Positions 26,619-35,095 of a stretch of DNA of 64,000 bases are shown here, piece by piece. The stretch's first letter is position 1. Each line of letters begins with the position of its first letter. The stretch is from Nostoc sp. UHCC 0870 (GTDB taxonomy: Bacteria; Cyanobacteriota; Cyanobacteriia; Cyanobacteriales; Nostocaceae): positions 4,228,001-4,292,000 of the forward strand of contig NZ_CP091913.1 of NCBI RefSeq assembly GCF_022063185.1, given 5' to 3'. The position numbers were made by a program, and so were the translations under genes. The notes under the pieces are model-generated. The model did not search any database, had not been told where the DNA came from, and saw only the letters and a list, made by a program, of their open reading frames with translations.

Positions 26619-28346
26619 TTGAAAAGTCGTTCTAATTACTGGCAACTGCTGCCCTATATTAGACCCCAGTGGCAGAATCTTACTAAGGGACTAGTCGGCA
26701 TTGTGGGATATGTGCTGGCGACGCTGACGCTAATTAATTTTGCAGGGAAGTTAGCAAATCCTTTTGGTGAAGGTAATGTAGTAGCGATCGCACAATTAGC
26801 GGCAATTTTGGCCTTAGTGTTTCTTGTCCGTGGCGTTTTTCAGTCTGTGCAAGACATTTATATGTCGAAAGCAGCTTTAAGAGTCGCTTTCTATCTCCGC
26901 AAGCAAGTGTACACCCACTTACAAAAATTAGATTTAAGCTATTTTGAAACCGCCAAAGCTGGTGATTTATCTTACCGCCTCACCGAAGATATTGATCGGA
27001 TTGGTGAAGTCATCCATAAACTGTTTCACGACTTTCTTCCTTGCGTGTTGCAATTGATAGCTATCCCCATATATATGATTTACCTCAACTGGCAACTCAC
27101 CCTAGCTACAGTGATAGTTGCGCCGTTAATGGGTGTATTAATCGGTTGGTTTGGGGAACGTTTACGTAAATATGCGTTAAAAAGTCAAAATCGCGTATCC
27201 GATTTATCGGCAATTCTCACAGAAGTTTTTAGTGGGATTCGCCTAATTCGAGCGTTTGCGGCTGAAAAGTACGAAGTTGCTAGATTTAGCCATGAAGCAG
27301 AACGCAGCTTTCAAGCAAAATACTCAGCCGAACGCCTGAAAGCTGTGCAGATTCCCATCATCGGATTTTTGGAAGCTTTAAGTGCTTTATCCCTAATTTT
27401 GGTGGGAGCATGGCAAATTCAGCAAAAAAATTTAACCGTGGGGGAGTTTTTCAGTTACCTAACCGCCGCAGGTTTATTAATTGATCCCATTGGTCATGTT
27501 ACCAACAACTACAACGAATTTAAGCAAGGGGAAGCCTCTGTAGACCGGATTTTTGAATTGATGGCGATACAGCCAACGGTGACAGAAAAGCCTAACGCGA
27601 TGAATTTACCCCCAGTGGAGGGTAAAGTTGAATACCGTCATATCACCTTCGCTTATAAGCCAGGGGAATCGGTCTTAAAGGATATTAATTTATTAGCGAT
27701 GCCAGGGGAAGCGATCGCTCTTGTCGGTGCGTCTGGTGCTGGTAAAACCACCTTCGTTAATCTTCTCCCCCGTTTTTACGATCCCACAAATGGGGAAATC
27801 TTGATTGATGGCGTGAATATACGAGATGTCTCTTTAGAGAGTTTACGGCGACAAATTGGCATAGTTCCCCAAGAAACCATCATGTTTTCTGGGACTGTTG
27901 CTCAAAATATTGCTTTTGGACAAAATTTCTATGACTTAGAAGCAGTTGCAGAGGCGGCGAAAATTGCTAACGCCCATCAGTTTATTACCCAGCTACCAGA
28001 GGGCTATCAAACTTGGGTAGGTGAAAGGGGTGTAAATTTATCTGGTGGACAAAGACAAAGAATTGCGATCGCCCGTGCTGTATTGCTGAACCCACGGATT
28101 TTAATTTTAGATGAGGCGACATCAGCCTTAGATTCCGAGTCAGAAGCCTTGGTACAGCAAGCCTTAGAAAGACTCATGCAACAACGGACAGTATTTATTA
28201 TTGCCCACCGTTTAAGTACAGTCAGAAAGTGCGATCGCATTTTAGTATTAGAACGAGGACAAATTGTAGAGTCAGGAACTCATGAAGAATTATTAGCCCT
28301 TGAGCGTCGCTATGCAAGGTTCTATACTCAGCAATTTAGTCATTAG
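26619..28346 (+). CDS. ABC exporter, fused permease and ATPase (MsbA/HepA-like)
   Basis: 575 residues. The N-terminal half has about six transmembrane segments (for example LVGIVGYVLATLTLINFAG and FLPCVLQLIAIPIYMIYLNW). The C-terminal half is a complete ATPase: Walker A GASGAGKT, Q-loop IVPQETIMFSG, signature LSGGQRQR, Walker B ILILDEATSALD, H-loop IIAHRL. A homodimeric exporter of lipids, glycolipids or drugs. It resembles the heterocyst exporter HepA group, but orthology cannot be shown. The start is TTG 26619 (in frame with KSRSNYWQLL), preceded by GTGAGAGC; no ATG is near. Confidence 0.88.
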   Translation: MKSRSNYWQLLPYIRPQWQNLTKGLVGIVGYVLATLTLINFAGKLANPFGEGNVVAIAQLAAILALVFLVRGVFQSVQDIYMSKAALRVAFYLRKQVYTHLQKLDLSYFETAKAGDLSYRLTEDIDRIGEVIHKLFHDFLPCVLQLIAIPIYMIYLNWQLTLATVIVAPLMGVLIGWFGERLRKYALKSQNRVSDLSAILTEVFSGIRLIRAFAAEKYEVARFSHEAERSFQAKYSAERLKAVQIPIIGFLEALSALSLILVGAWQIQQKNLTVGEFFSYLTAAGLLIDPIGHVTNNYNEFKQGEASVDRIFELMAIQPTVTEKPNAMNLPPVEGKVEYRHITFAYKPGESVLKDINLLAMPGEAIALVGASGAGKTTFVNLLPRFYDPTNGEILIDGVNIRDVSLESLRRQIGIVPQETIMFSGTVAQNIAFGQNFYDLEAVAEAAKIANAHQFITQLPEGYQTWVGERGVNLSGGQRQRIAIARAVLLNPRILILDEATSALDSESEALVQQALERLMQQRTVFIIAHRLSTVRKCDRILVLERGQIVESGTHEELLALERRYARFYTQQFSH

Positions 28347-28713
28347 TCAAGTCGCTTCTCTACGAGACGCTACGCGAACGCTCCAATTCAAAATTCAAAA
28401 TTCAAAATTCAAAATTCAAAATTAAAGACAATTAGTGTCCGATTGAACTCACCCCTAATTGTTCGCGTAGCGTCCCGTAGGGAAGACCGCCAAATCATTC
28501 GCGCAGCGTCTGTCTACGACACGCTGCGCGAACGTAGAGAAGATTGTGGCTCTTTCTTGTACCCACAATTAATTAATTTAAAATTATTTCCATTCTTCCT
28601 AACAGAATTTTGAATTTTGCATTTTGAATTCAAAAAAGGTCATTTCTACCTTCCAGTCCCCAGTCCCCAATCCAATCCCCAATCCCCAATCCCCAGTACC
28701 CAGTCCCCAGTCC
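28347..28713. repeat. Intergenic region filled with tandem and inverted repeats
   Basis: 28385-28423 is the heptamer AAAATTC repeated five times. 28470-28545 contains GC-rich repeats ('cgtagcgtcccgtaggg' and 'cgacacgctgcgcgaacg') shared with 57490 and 60585. 28654-28714 is CCCCAAT/CCCCAGT repeated. No gene is present. Confidence 0.85.
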
Positions 28714-29439
28714 CTAACTCCGAATTACCTCAACTTGCTGTTGCTGTTCTTTTAACCAACCTTCAAATAATTCATTCAATAGACGCGCCTTCATAGGATC
28801 ATCTAGTTGGGCGGGGATAAACTTCTCCACACGCACAATTACCAACCACTCTGCAATGCGGGCTGGGGGTGAGATTTGATTGGGTTGACAATTAGTAAGT
28901 AGTTGTACCATTGTGGGATGAAGCGTGTTGAGTTCCACAGGCCCTACTAAGCCCCCAGTTTGAGCTTCTGGTCCTTGTGAATACTTCTGTGCTACATCTG
29001 CAAAAGATTGTTCTTTAGCTTGAAGTCGAAAGTATAGTTCTTGCGCTAGTCCAGCATCTTGAGTCCGTAGCAGAGAATATATAACTTTATCCAGTTTGCC
29101 CTTTAACTGAAAAAAATAAGATTCTAGTTTGTTACCCCAAGTGACTTGCTTAAATTTTTCTAATTTTAGTTTGCGAGAAATAATATTATCTAATTGCTCA
29201 GAACTCAAACCTTGCTGTACCATCCATGCTTGAATATCAGCTGCTTGTGTTAACTGTCTTTCGGCATAAAAACGCTGTTTAGCTTGGGTAACTTCTTCAA
29301 GATTGCACTCTATATTTGCTATACCCTCGTCAATAATTAACTCCCGTAGCAATTGTGGCAGTAGTTGATAATTAGCTAGTAAGGGAATAATTTCACTAGC
29401 TTGGATTTTGCGATCGCCGATTTGCAGCACTTCAGTCAT
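28714..29439 (-). CDS. PpiC/parvulin-type peptidylprolyl isomerase, cytoplasmic form
   Basis: 241 residues. The N-terminal half is a SurA-like helical chaperone part (QIGDRKIQASEIIPLLANYQ). The parvulin domain is at about 125-215 with FADVAQKYSQGPEAQTGGLVG, PTMVQLL and WLVIVRVEKF. There is no signal peptide or membrane segment, unlike SurA or PrsA. In cyanobacteria this type often accompanies HlyD/ABC peptide secretion genes, and a HlyD gene lies 11 kb away. It may keep export substrates soluble; that is inference. Confidence 0.82.
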   Translation of the reverse strand: MTEVLQIGDRKIQASEIIPLLANYQLLPQLLRELIIDEGIANIECNLEEVTQAKQRFYAERQLTQAADIQAWMVQQGLSSEQLDNIISRKLKLEKFKQVTWGNKLESYFFQLKGKLDKVIYSLLRTQDAGLAQELYFRLQAKEQSFADVAQKYSQGPEAQTGGLVGPVELNTLHPTMVQLLTNCQPNQISPPARIAEWLVIVRVEKFIPAQLDDPMKARLLNELFEGWLKEQQQQVEVIRS

Positions 29440-29481
29440 ATTTGTTTGGTTTATGTATATTTAGGCGGTGAGGGATTGTCC

Positions 29482-29520
29482 TTTAGATCCCCGACTTCTT
29501 CAAGAAGTCGGGGATCTAAA
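29482..29520. terminator. Near-perfect 39-bp palindrome
   Basis: TTTAGATCCCCGACTTCTT and its exact reverse complement meet around a single C. It forms a 17-18 bp hairpin on either strand. Such GATCCCCGACTTCTT palindromes occur as dispersed elements in Nostoc. No long T run follows, so termination is possible but not certain. Confidence 0.6.
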
Positions 29521-29606
29521 CTAAACTACAAGCAAGTTTCACAAAAAATAGTAGGCGATCAACAAGATGATTTACCTACTGCTTTTACTATGGACTGAAT
29601 ACCAGT

Positions 29607-29981
29607 TTATAAACTTTCTAAATAACTCAAAAGATCCGCCATTTCTTGCGTATTGGGCTGAAATTTTGGCATTGGTGGTGTTTGACCACTAATGACTTGA
29701 TGAATTAGTCCATACTTGGACTTGTGTTTAGAAACGCCTTGCAAGCTAGGGCCTACTCGCCCATCGGCTTCTAAACCATGACAGCCAGCACAATTGATTT
29801 GAAAGATAGCGTGACCTTGTATTTGGTCTCCTGGCAACGCCATAACACTCTTGACGTATGGGTCAGAGGCTTGAACCATCTGAACACCAAAAATGCCCAA
29901 AAAGACTGCTAGCAGTATCGCCAGAGCCAGTAAAGCGCACTGCTGAATCAGAGTTTCCGGTTTGGTAATCTGGTTATCCAA
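29607..29981 (-). CDS. cytM: Cytochrome cM
   Basis: 124 residues. An uncleaved N-terminal membrane anchor (LALAILLAVFLGIFGVQMVQ) is followed by a small class I cytochrome c with the haem motif CAGCH and an axial Met in PPMPKF. The length, the anchor and the GQTPPMPKF end fit CytM, a thylakoid/plasma membrane c-type cytochrome linked to respiratory electron flow. It is divergent from petG with 209 bp between the starts. Confidence 0.85.
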   Translation of the reverse strand: MDNQITKPETLIQQCALLALAILLAVFLGIFGVQMVQASDPYVKSVMALPGDQIQGHAIFQINCAGCHGLEADGRVGPSLQGVSKHKSKYGLIHQVISGQTPPMPKFQPNTQEMADLLSYLESL

Positions 29982-30190
29982 AAGTTGTGCTGTGAAAGTC
30001 TAGTTGTTTTCAAAAATTTTCATTTCCTACACATAGCTTAAAAGTTCTTGATGCTGACTGCAAGCATATCTGGGACTTTTATCGTAACTAGCCATTGTCT
30101 AAAATCTTGATAGAAAGCGGGATTCATCCCCAATTTGGTAAAATCATAAACAGGAAATGAATGTTGAAAATCGTAAACAGGAGACTTAAA

Positions 30191-30304
30191 GTGGTTGAAC
30201 CCCTGCTTTCAGGTATTGTTCTTGGTTTGATTGTAGTTACCCTCGCTGGGTTGTTTTACGCTGCCTACAAGCAATACAAACGACCCAATGAGTTGGGTGG
30301 TTGA
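30191..30304 (+). CDS. petG: Cytochrome b6f complex subunit PetG
   Basis: A 37-residue single-span protein: GTG start, VEPLLSGIVLGLIVVTLAG, then LFYAAYKQYKRPNELGG and TGA. The length and sequence are those of PetG (subunit V), one of the four small peripheral helices that stabilise the b6f complex in thylakoids. It is too short for ordinary gene callers. The ribosome binding site is weak (GGAGACTTAAA, spacing about 6). Confidence 0.96.
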   Translation: MVEPLLSGIVLGLIVVTLAGLFYAAYKQYKRPNELGG

Positions 30305-30604
30305 GTTAGTGCCGTTAGCGTAACCCTTGCTGTAAAGCCCTGCGGGCATGGCTGCGCTTAGAGCGGTAGCGCGGCGTTTAGCCGGTGCTAAGTGCTGAGT
30401 GGGTGATAAGGTGGATGAGGAAGCAAGGGGAGTAGCTAAAATAATTAATCTTCTACCTTGCGGTTACTCCTAGGGAGAACGCAGAAAGTGACCGTTATCG
30501 GATCTCAATCCCCCTCATCCTCCTTATCTATAAATTTGTCTAAACTGTGTGCATCTGAAATTAACACGCCAATTGCTGGAAGTTGGCTTGACTATTTGCC
30601 TAAA

Positions 30605-30919
30605 CTAAATCTGACCGCTAAAGGCAGGCGTTACTTTGCGGTCAATCCGTTCCCCCAGGTCTTCAGCAATAGTTAAATTATCTGGCTTGCATCGCTTGAC
30701 GTTTACCAGTATCCCTTGCGCTCCTTCTGCTTCTAAATCTTCTACGTAGCCTTTGGTTTCTACCTTGGCATCAGTGGAATTGAGAAAAGGCCCGAAGTAA
30801 TAAGTACAACGGGGATTTTGAGTCTCAATTTCTACCCACCAAGCCAAGCCAAGGGTATTATACGTATTAATTGCAGTTTCCTTCAGGTTATGCCAAATTG
30901 TTGTCATGGTTGCTGCCAA
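30605..30919 (-). CDS. DUF1816 domain protein
   Basis: 104 residues. The core WWVEIETQNPRCTYYFGPFL, YVEDLEAEGAQGI and VKRCKPDNLTI fits DUF1816, a small cyanobacterial domain of the same general size and look as the CpcD-type capping domain of phycobilisome linkers. The role is unknown. It is the third gene of a minus-strand series after Mini-III and rlmB, 85 bp downstream of rlmB. Confidence 0.7.
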   Translation of the reverse strand: MAATMTTIWHNLKETAINTYNTLGLAWWVEIETQNPRCTYYFGPFLNSTDAKVETKGYVEDLEAEGAQGILVNVKRCKPDNLTIAEDLGERIDRKVTPAFSGQI

Positions 30920-31004
30920 TTTATCAAAGTGGTACTGAATATTAAATGTTTGGTGTTGTCGTTTGTTCTATTTACATTTCTTTATACTCTTTTACTGATA
31001 ATTT

Positions 31005-31973
31005 TCAAAGAGGTTTTGGTAATTTATCTAGGTATAAAGTATTTACAGCACGTTGACGAAAAATCTCGTACAGTGCCATACCTGATGCTACAGAGGCGTT
31101 TAGGCTGGGGGTCTTACCCAGCAGGGGAATTGATACCAATACATCACAGGATCGTTGTGTCAACATACTAAGACCTTCGCCTTCCGAACCTACGACTAAA
31201 ACGATAGGGCCACGGAAGCTGACAGCATGGAGGGGTTCGCTACCATCGGCCGCAGTACCATAAATCCAAAAACCAGCTGCTTTCAATTCTTCTAAAGCAC
31301 GACTGAGGTTAATTACTCTAGCTACAGGAAAGTTTTCTAAAGCACCGGCTGCGACTTTTACTACTGTAGAGGTAATCCCTGATGCTCTTCTTTGAGGGAT
31401 AATGAGACCTTGAGAGCCGATAGCCTCAGCAGTACGAATAATTGCACCCAGGTTATGGGGATCGGTGATGCCGTCAGCTACTACAATAACGGGATCAGTG
31501 ACTGACTTAGCCTGCTCTATCAATTCGTGTAATTCAATGTATGAATAGGGAGCTATTTGTGCAGCGATTCCTTGGTGGTTGGCTTGGTCTGTGATTTGAT
31601 CTAGCCGCTTGGGTTCTACTTCGTCAATGACTGTGCCGTTTTCTTTGGCTTTGAGAATTAGATTATGAAATCGGGGATCGTAACGCAGACGAGAAGTAAC
31701 CCAAATGCGGTTGAGTTCCCGTTGATTTTGTAAGGCACTTAAGACTGGATGACGACCATAGATCATGTCGTTATCGCTATCTCTTTCTCTTTCTTCTATT
31801 GGTTTGGGAGATACCGATGGAGGAGTAAAGATACGGCGTGGATGTGGCTGATTGTCTCCTTGTCTGGGACTGCGACTCGTCGAGCTAGTTACAACACGCT
31901 TGCCTTTAAGTTTGAGGACTGGCCCGCGATTAGGTTCGGTAGCAGTTTTGATTTTTTTAGGTTTATTGTTCAT
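31005..31973 (-). CDS. rlmB: 23S rRNA (guanosine-2'-O)-methyltransferase of the SpoU/TrmH family
   Basis: 322 residues. A basic, Pro-rich N-terminal extension of about 70 residues is followed by the substrate-binding domain (MIYGRHPVLSALQNQRELNR) and the SPOUT knot: LGAIIRTAEAIG, IVLVVGSEGEGLS and the C-terminal SIPLLGKTPSLNASVASGMA. The family methylates the ribose of a 23S rRNA guanosine (G2251 in E. coli). The position downstream of Mini-III is the same as in Firmicutes. Confidence 0.88.
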   Translation of the reverse strand: MNNKPKKIKTATEPNRGPVLKLKGKRVVTSSTSRSPRQGDNQPHPRRIFTPPSVSPKPIEERERDSDNDMIYGRHPVLSALQNQRELNRIWVTSRLRYDPRFHNLILKAKENGTVIDEVEPKRLDQITDQANHQGIAAQIAPYSYIELHELIEQAKSVTDPVIVVADGITDPHNLGAIIRTAEAIGSQGLIIPQRRASGITSTVVKVAAGALENFPVARVINLSRALEELKAAGFWIYGTAADGSEPLHAVSFRGPIVLVVGSEGEGLSMLTQRSCDVLVSIPLLGKTPSLNASVASGMALYEIFRQRAVNTLYLDKLPKPL

Positions 31974-32067
31974 AGGAGTTTTGGGTACAACGCATGAATA
32001 AACATACCGATTCCTGAACTCACTGAACCATTACGTACTGATTTTCCAATCATGGAGATTAAACCGT

Positions 32068-32547
32068 TTATTTCTCTAGATGGATTTTTTGCAATAGTTC
32101 GGTTAAGCGTGGCAAATCGGTGAGATACAAGTAGCCAATTAAAGTTTCTAGACTAGTTGCTTGTTGATATATTTCGGGATTAACCCGTTTAGGTCGTCCT
32201 GTGGCGGCGTTACGGCCTCGCCGGACAATTTCTAATTCGGATGTTGTCAAGTAAGGAGTTAGCGATCGCAAATGTAGCGCCTGTGTTTCTGCTCTTACCT
32301 GTGCTACTACCATTTTATGATAAGCTTCTGGCCTTTGTAGTGGTAGCAGGTAATACATTCTAGCATAAAGCTCGTAGATTGCATCCCCCAAATACGCTAA
32401 AGCTGAGGGGGAAATTTGCCGTATTTGCCCCTGGGAAATCTGTGGTGTGAATTGCGCTGTATTTGCTAAGAGCGATTGATGCCAAGATGTATCCGTCAGG
32501 GGATCTTCATCTTTGCTATCTAACAACTCTTCCTCCTTTGACTTCAC
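32068..32547 (-). CDS. mrnC: Mini-ribonuclease III
   Basis: 159 residues: a single RNase III catalytic domain without the dsRNA-binding domain. LAYLGDAIYELYARMYYL carries the conserved acidic pair, and the second motif is in ATGRPKRVNPEIYQQATSLE and IGYLYL. Mini-III matures 23S rRNA ends in Bacillus; a cyanobacterial role in rRNA processing is inferred. It is followed by rlmB 94 bp downstream, which supports joint work on rRNA. Confidence 0.88.
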   Translation of the reverse strand: MKSKEEELLDSKDEDPLTDTSWHQSLLANTAQFTPQISQGQIRQISPSALAYLGDAIYELYARMYYLLPLQRPEAYHKMVVAQVRAETQALHLRSLTPYLTTSELEIVRRGRNAATGRPKRVNPEIYQQATSLETLIGYLYLTDLPRLTELLQKIHLEK

Positions 32548-32702
32548 AAATTAACTATTCCTTATCGGGCTAGATTATGATACATATCTGCAAAAATTAG
32601 CTTTATTTGCCCACAACTCTGCTGTGTGTATATACCCAACATAATCAACACTATCAGAATTATTTACTAATTTTATCTTTTTTGATGGTGATTTTGTATT
32701 AA

Positions 32703-32742
32703 TTGGGGACTGGGGACTGGGGACTGGGGACTGGGGATTGGG
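32703..32742. repeat. GGGGACT heptanucleotide tandem repeat
   Basis: GGGGACT repeated about five times, last unit GGGGATT. Same family as 28654-28714, 34768-34840 and the segment inside trpD at 36929-36961. Confidence 0.9.
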
Positions 32743-33024
32743 CAAAATCAATTCCAATTTTAATAATGCTTTCCGTCTCCTGGCTTATTCTAAGTATAAA
32801 TATTTGTATCAATATTCTTAAGGTAATAAATCCACTCATAGCAATTTTCGATAGAGAGAAGCAAATTTAAATTTTCTTATCTGTAACCTGTAACCTGTTC
32901 CCTGTCACCTAATTTGGTGGCTTTTCCCTCTCCCACTGGGAGAGGTTATTGCCAGCCTGTCTGTGAAATTAAGCTATTCCATACATTATTCGGAATAGCT
33001 TAATTGCTGGATTCGGTCAAGCGA

Positions 33025-33393
33025 TCAAGACTGCTTGATGTTGTCTAGAGCTGCTTCAACAGAGGTTTGCAGCGAGAGAAACTTCTCTAAGCGCACAAGC
33101 TTGACCGTTTGAGTTACACGGGCATTGGTGACGATTTGCAAAGTTCCTTCGGCGGTTTGAGCTTGCTTGGCTAGCTGTACCAAAGCACCCAACCCAGAAC
33201 TATCAACAAAGTCAATTTGCGAAAGATCCAGAATAATGTGCTTTGGTCCTTCTTCAATTTTGTTGCCAAGAACCTTGCGAAATGTCGGTTCAGAAAAGGC
33301 ATCTAACAACCCTGTGAGGCGGAATAGCTGATAATTATCCCGTGCTTCACGAGTGCCTCTCAGGCTGACGGTTAGATTTAGTGGTTCAGCAAT
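33025..33393 (-). CDS. STAS-domain anti-sigma factor antagonist, probable ATT start
   Basis: The STAS domain is clear: HIILDLSQIDFVDSSGLGAL with the phosphorylatable Ser pair, then VQLAKQAQTAEGTLQIV. Such proteins bind anti-sigma kinases in partner-switching. The conserved frame continues upstream of a TTG at 33309 as IAEPLNLTVSLRGTREARDN, typical STAS N-terminus, but no ATG, GTG or TTG occurs there. A strong GAGGAGGG stands just before ATT at 33393 (or 33396), which I take as the start, giving 122 residues. Starting at TTG 33309 would remove the first strands of the fold. Confidence 0.8.
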   Translation of the reverse strand: MAEPLNLTVSLRGTREARDNYQLFRLTGLLDAFSEPTFRKVLGNKIEEGPKHIILDLSQIDFVDSSGLGALVQLAKQAQTAEGTLQIVTNARVTQTVKLVRLEKFLSLQTSVEAALDNIKQS

Positions 33394-33470
33394 AATTCCC
33401 TCCTCATGGTTAAACTAAACGCTCAAGTATAGATGTTTTTAGGCTTATTGTCTACAGGTCTTTGGAGTAA

Positions 33471-33563
33471 TGAGTAATGAGTAATGAGTGCTGAGTGCTG
33501 AGTGCTGAGTAAGATTACCCGCTTGCAACTCTTGACTCGGAACTCGGAACTCGGAACTCCGAA
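33471..33563. repeat. Two tandem repeats upstream of the STAS gene
   Basis: 33471-33512 has GAGTAAT and GAGTGCT heptamers, and 33530-33563 has GGAACTC heptamers. They lie between carA and the STAS gene. Confidence 0.85.
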
Positions 33564-33586
33564 CTAACTTTTTACCCAGTCTTTTT

Positions 33587-34753
33587 TTAACTCACTTCGG
33601 CTGTAGTTGTTTGACTTGCTGTTTGCATGGCTTGGACAAACTGCTCAAACAAGTAATCAGCGTCGTGGGGGCCTGGACTGGCTTCTGGGTGGTACTGCAC
33701 TGAGAAAATGGGTAGGGATTTGTGCCTTAATCCAGCAACGGTGCGATCGTTTAAGTTGAGGTGACTAATTTCCACAACTGCTTCAGGTAAAGAATCTGGG
33801 TTGATCGCAAAGCTGTGGTTTTGGCTGGTAATTTCTATTCTTTGTGTTAATCCCGCAGGCTGATTTAAACCCCGATGCCCAAATTTTAGCTTAAAGGTTT
33901 CTGCTCCCAAGGCATGACCAAGAATTTGGTGTCCCATACAAATGCCAAAAATGGGTTTTTGACTTTCGAGCAGGGTTTTAGCCGTAGCAATCCCTTCTGA
34001 GACTGCTGACGGATCACCTGGCCCGTTGGAGAGGAAGATACCATCAGGATTGTATTTGAGAATTTCTGCTGCTGGTGTATCGGCAGGTACAACAATTACC
34101 CGACAACCATAACTAGCTAAACGGCGTAAGATATTGCGTTTTACGCCAAAGTCTAGGGCGACAACCGTCAAGGATTCCTGGTTATTGACAGCAGTTTCTG
34201 GCTTGAATTCCCACGCGGGGATTGTGGGATCTGACCACTCGTATACTTGGGTTGTGGTGACTTCCCGAACTAGATTTAAGCCTGCCATGTTAGGAGCTGC
34301 CTGTACCTGCTCTAACAACTCTGCTTCATCCAAAATTTCTGTAGAGATACCACCGTTCATTGCTCCATACATCCGAATTTTGCGGGTGAGAGCGCGGGTA
34401 TCTATGCCGTAGATACCTGGAATGTGGTGTTGTTGGAGGTAGTCAGGGAGGGATTGTGTCGATCGCCAATTACTTGGTTTATAACAAATATTGCGGGCGA
34501 TCGCACCTCGTACTTGTGGTTTGTCCGATTCTTCGTCTTCGGGATTAACGCCAGTATTCCCCAACTCAGGATAGGTGAATATGACAATTTGACCGCAGTA
34601 ACTGGGATCAGTCAAGACTTCTTGATATCCAGTCATGCCAGTGTTAAACACGACTTCTCCAATGGTGGTTGCCGTCGCACCAAAAGACCAGCCACGGTAA
34701 GCAGTTCCATCTGCTAAGACAAGTAGAGCAGGTATTGCGTCAGACAGGTGCAT
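33587..34753 (-). CDS. carA: Carbamoyl phosphate synthase small subunit
   Basis: 388 residues. The N-terminal CPSase small-chain domain has LADGTAYRGWSFGA and FNTGMTGYQEVLTDPSY. The C-terminal class I glutamine amidotransferase has the nucleophile in FGICMGHQILG and His-Glu in VQYHPEASPGPHD. It supplies ammonia from glutamine to the large subunit CarB for arginine and pyrimidine synthesis. carB is not adjacent, as is common in cyanobacteria. Confidence 0.96.
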   Translation of the reverse strand: MHLSDAIPALLVLADGTAYRGWSFGATATTIGEVVFNTGMTGYQEVLTDPSYCGQIVIFTYPELGNTGVNPEDEESDKPQVRGAIARNICYKPSNWRSTQSLPDYLQQHHIPGIYGIDTRALTRKIRMYGAMNGGISTEILDEAELLEQVQAAPNMAGLNLVREVTTTQVYEWSDPTIPAWEFKPETAVNNQESLTVVALDFGVKRNILRRLASYGCRVIVVPADTPAAEILKYNPDGIFLSNGPGDPSAVSEGIATAKTLLESQKPIFGICMGHQILGHALGAETFKLKFGHRGLNQPAGLTQRIEITSQNHSFAINPDSLPEAVVEISHLNLNDRTVAGLRHKSLPIFSVQYHPEASPGPHDADYLFEQFVQAMQTASQTTTAEVS

Positions 34754-34767
34754 AAGCGGTAAATGGG

Positions 34768-34840
34768 TTTGGGGATTGGGGATTGGGGACTGGGGATTGG
34801 GGATTGGGGATTGGGAACTGGGGATTGGGGATTGGGGATT
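34768..34840. repeat. GGGGATT/GGGGACT tandem repeat upstream of carA
   Basis: About ten heptamers directly before the carA start. It is intergenic, part of the carA 5' region. Confidence 0.92.
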
Positions 34841-35095
34841 TCCTGGTCTGTGTCCCTTTGCTCACGTCTGAATGTCTTGTTAACAGTGAGCAGTCTTTAG
34901 TCCCCAATTTGGTTAATACTGCGACTGTTAATTATCCCATGAGTTGGCGAATTGAATGTCACCAAAGAAATTAATTAAAAATTAAAATGAAGGAATAATT
35001 CTGAAATTCTGGGTTTTAAATTCTTCAATAGGAAATTAAATCTACAATGGGAGTTGGTGGCAGGAGTCCTGGGACAGTTAAAATCGAAATTAATT

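Noticed and set aside
26619..28346. Assignment of the ABC exporter as HepA
   Set aside because: The sequence is of the same general group, but HepA is longer and its usual heterocyst polysaccharide neighbours are absent, so only a family call is made.
34783..34974. Short plus-strand gene over the GGGGATT repeat
   Set aside because: The frame reads repeat DNA (GDWGLGIGNWG) and is open only because the heptamer has no stop in this phase.
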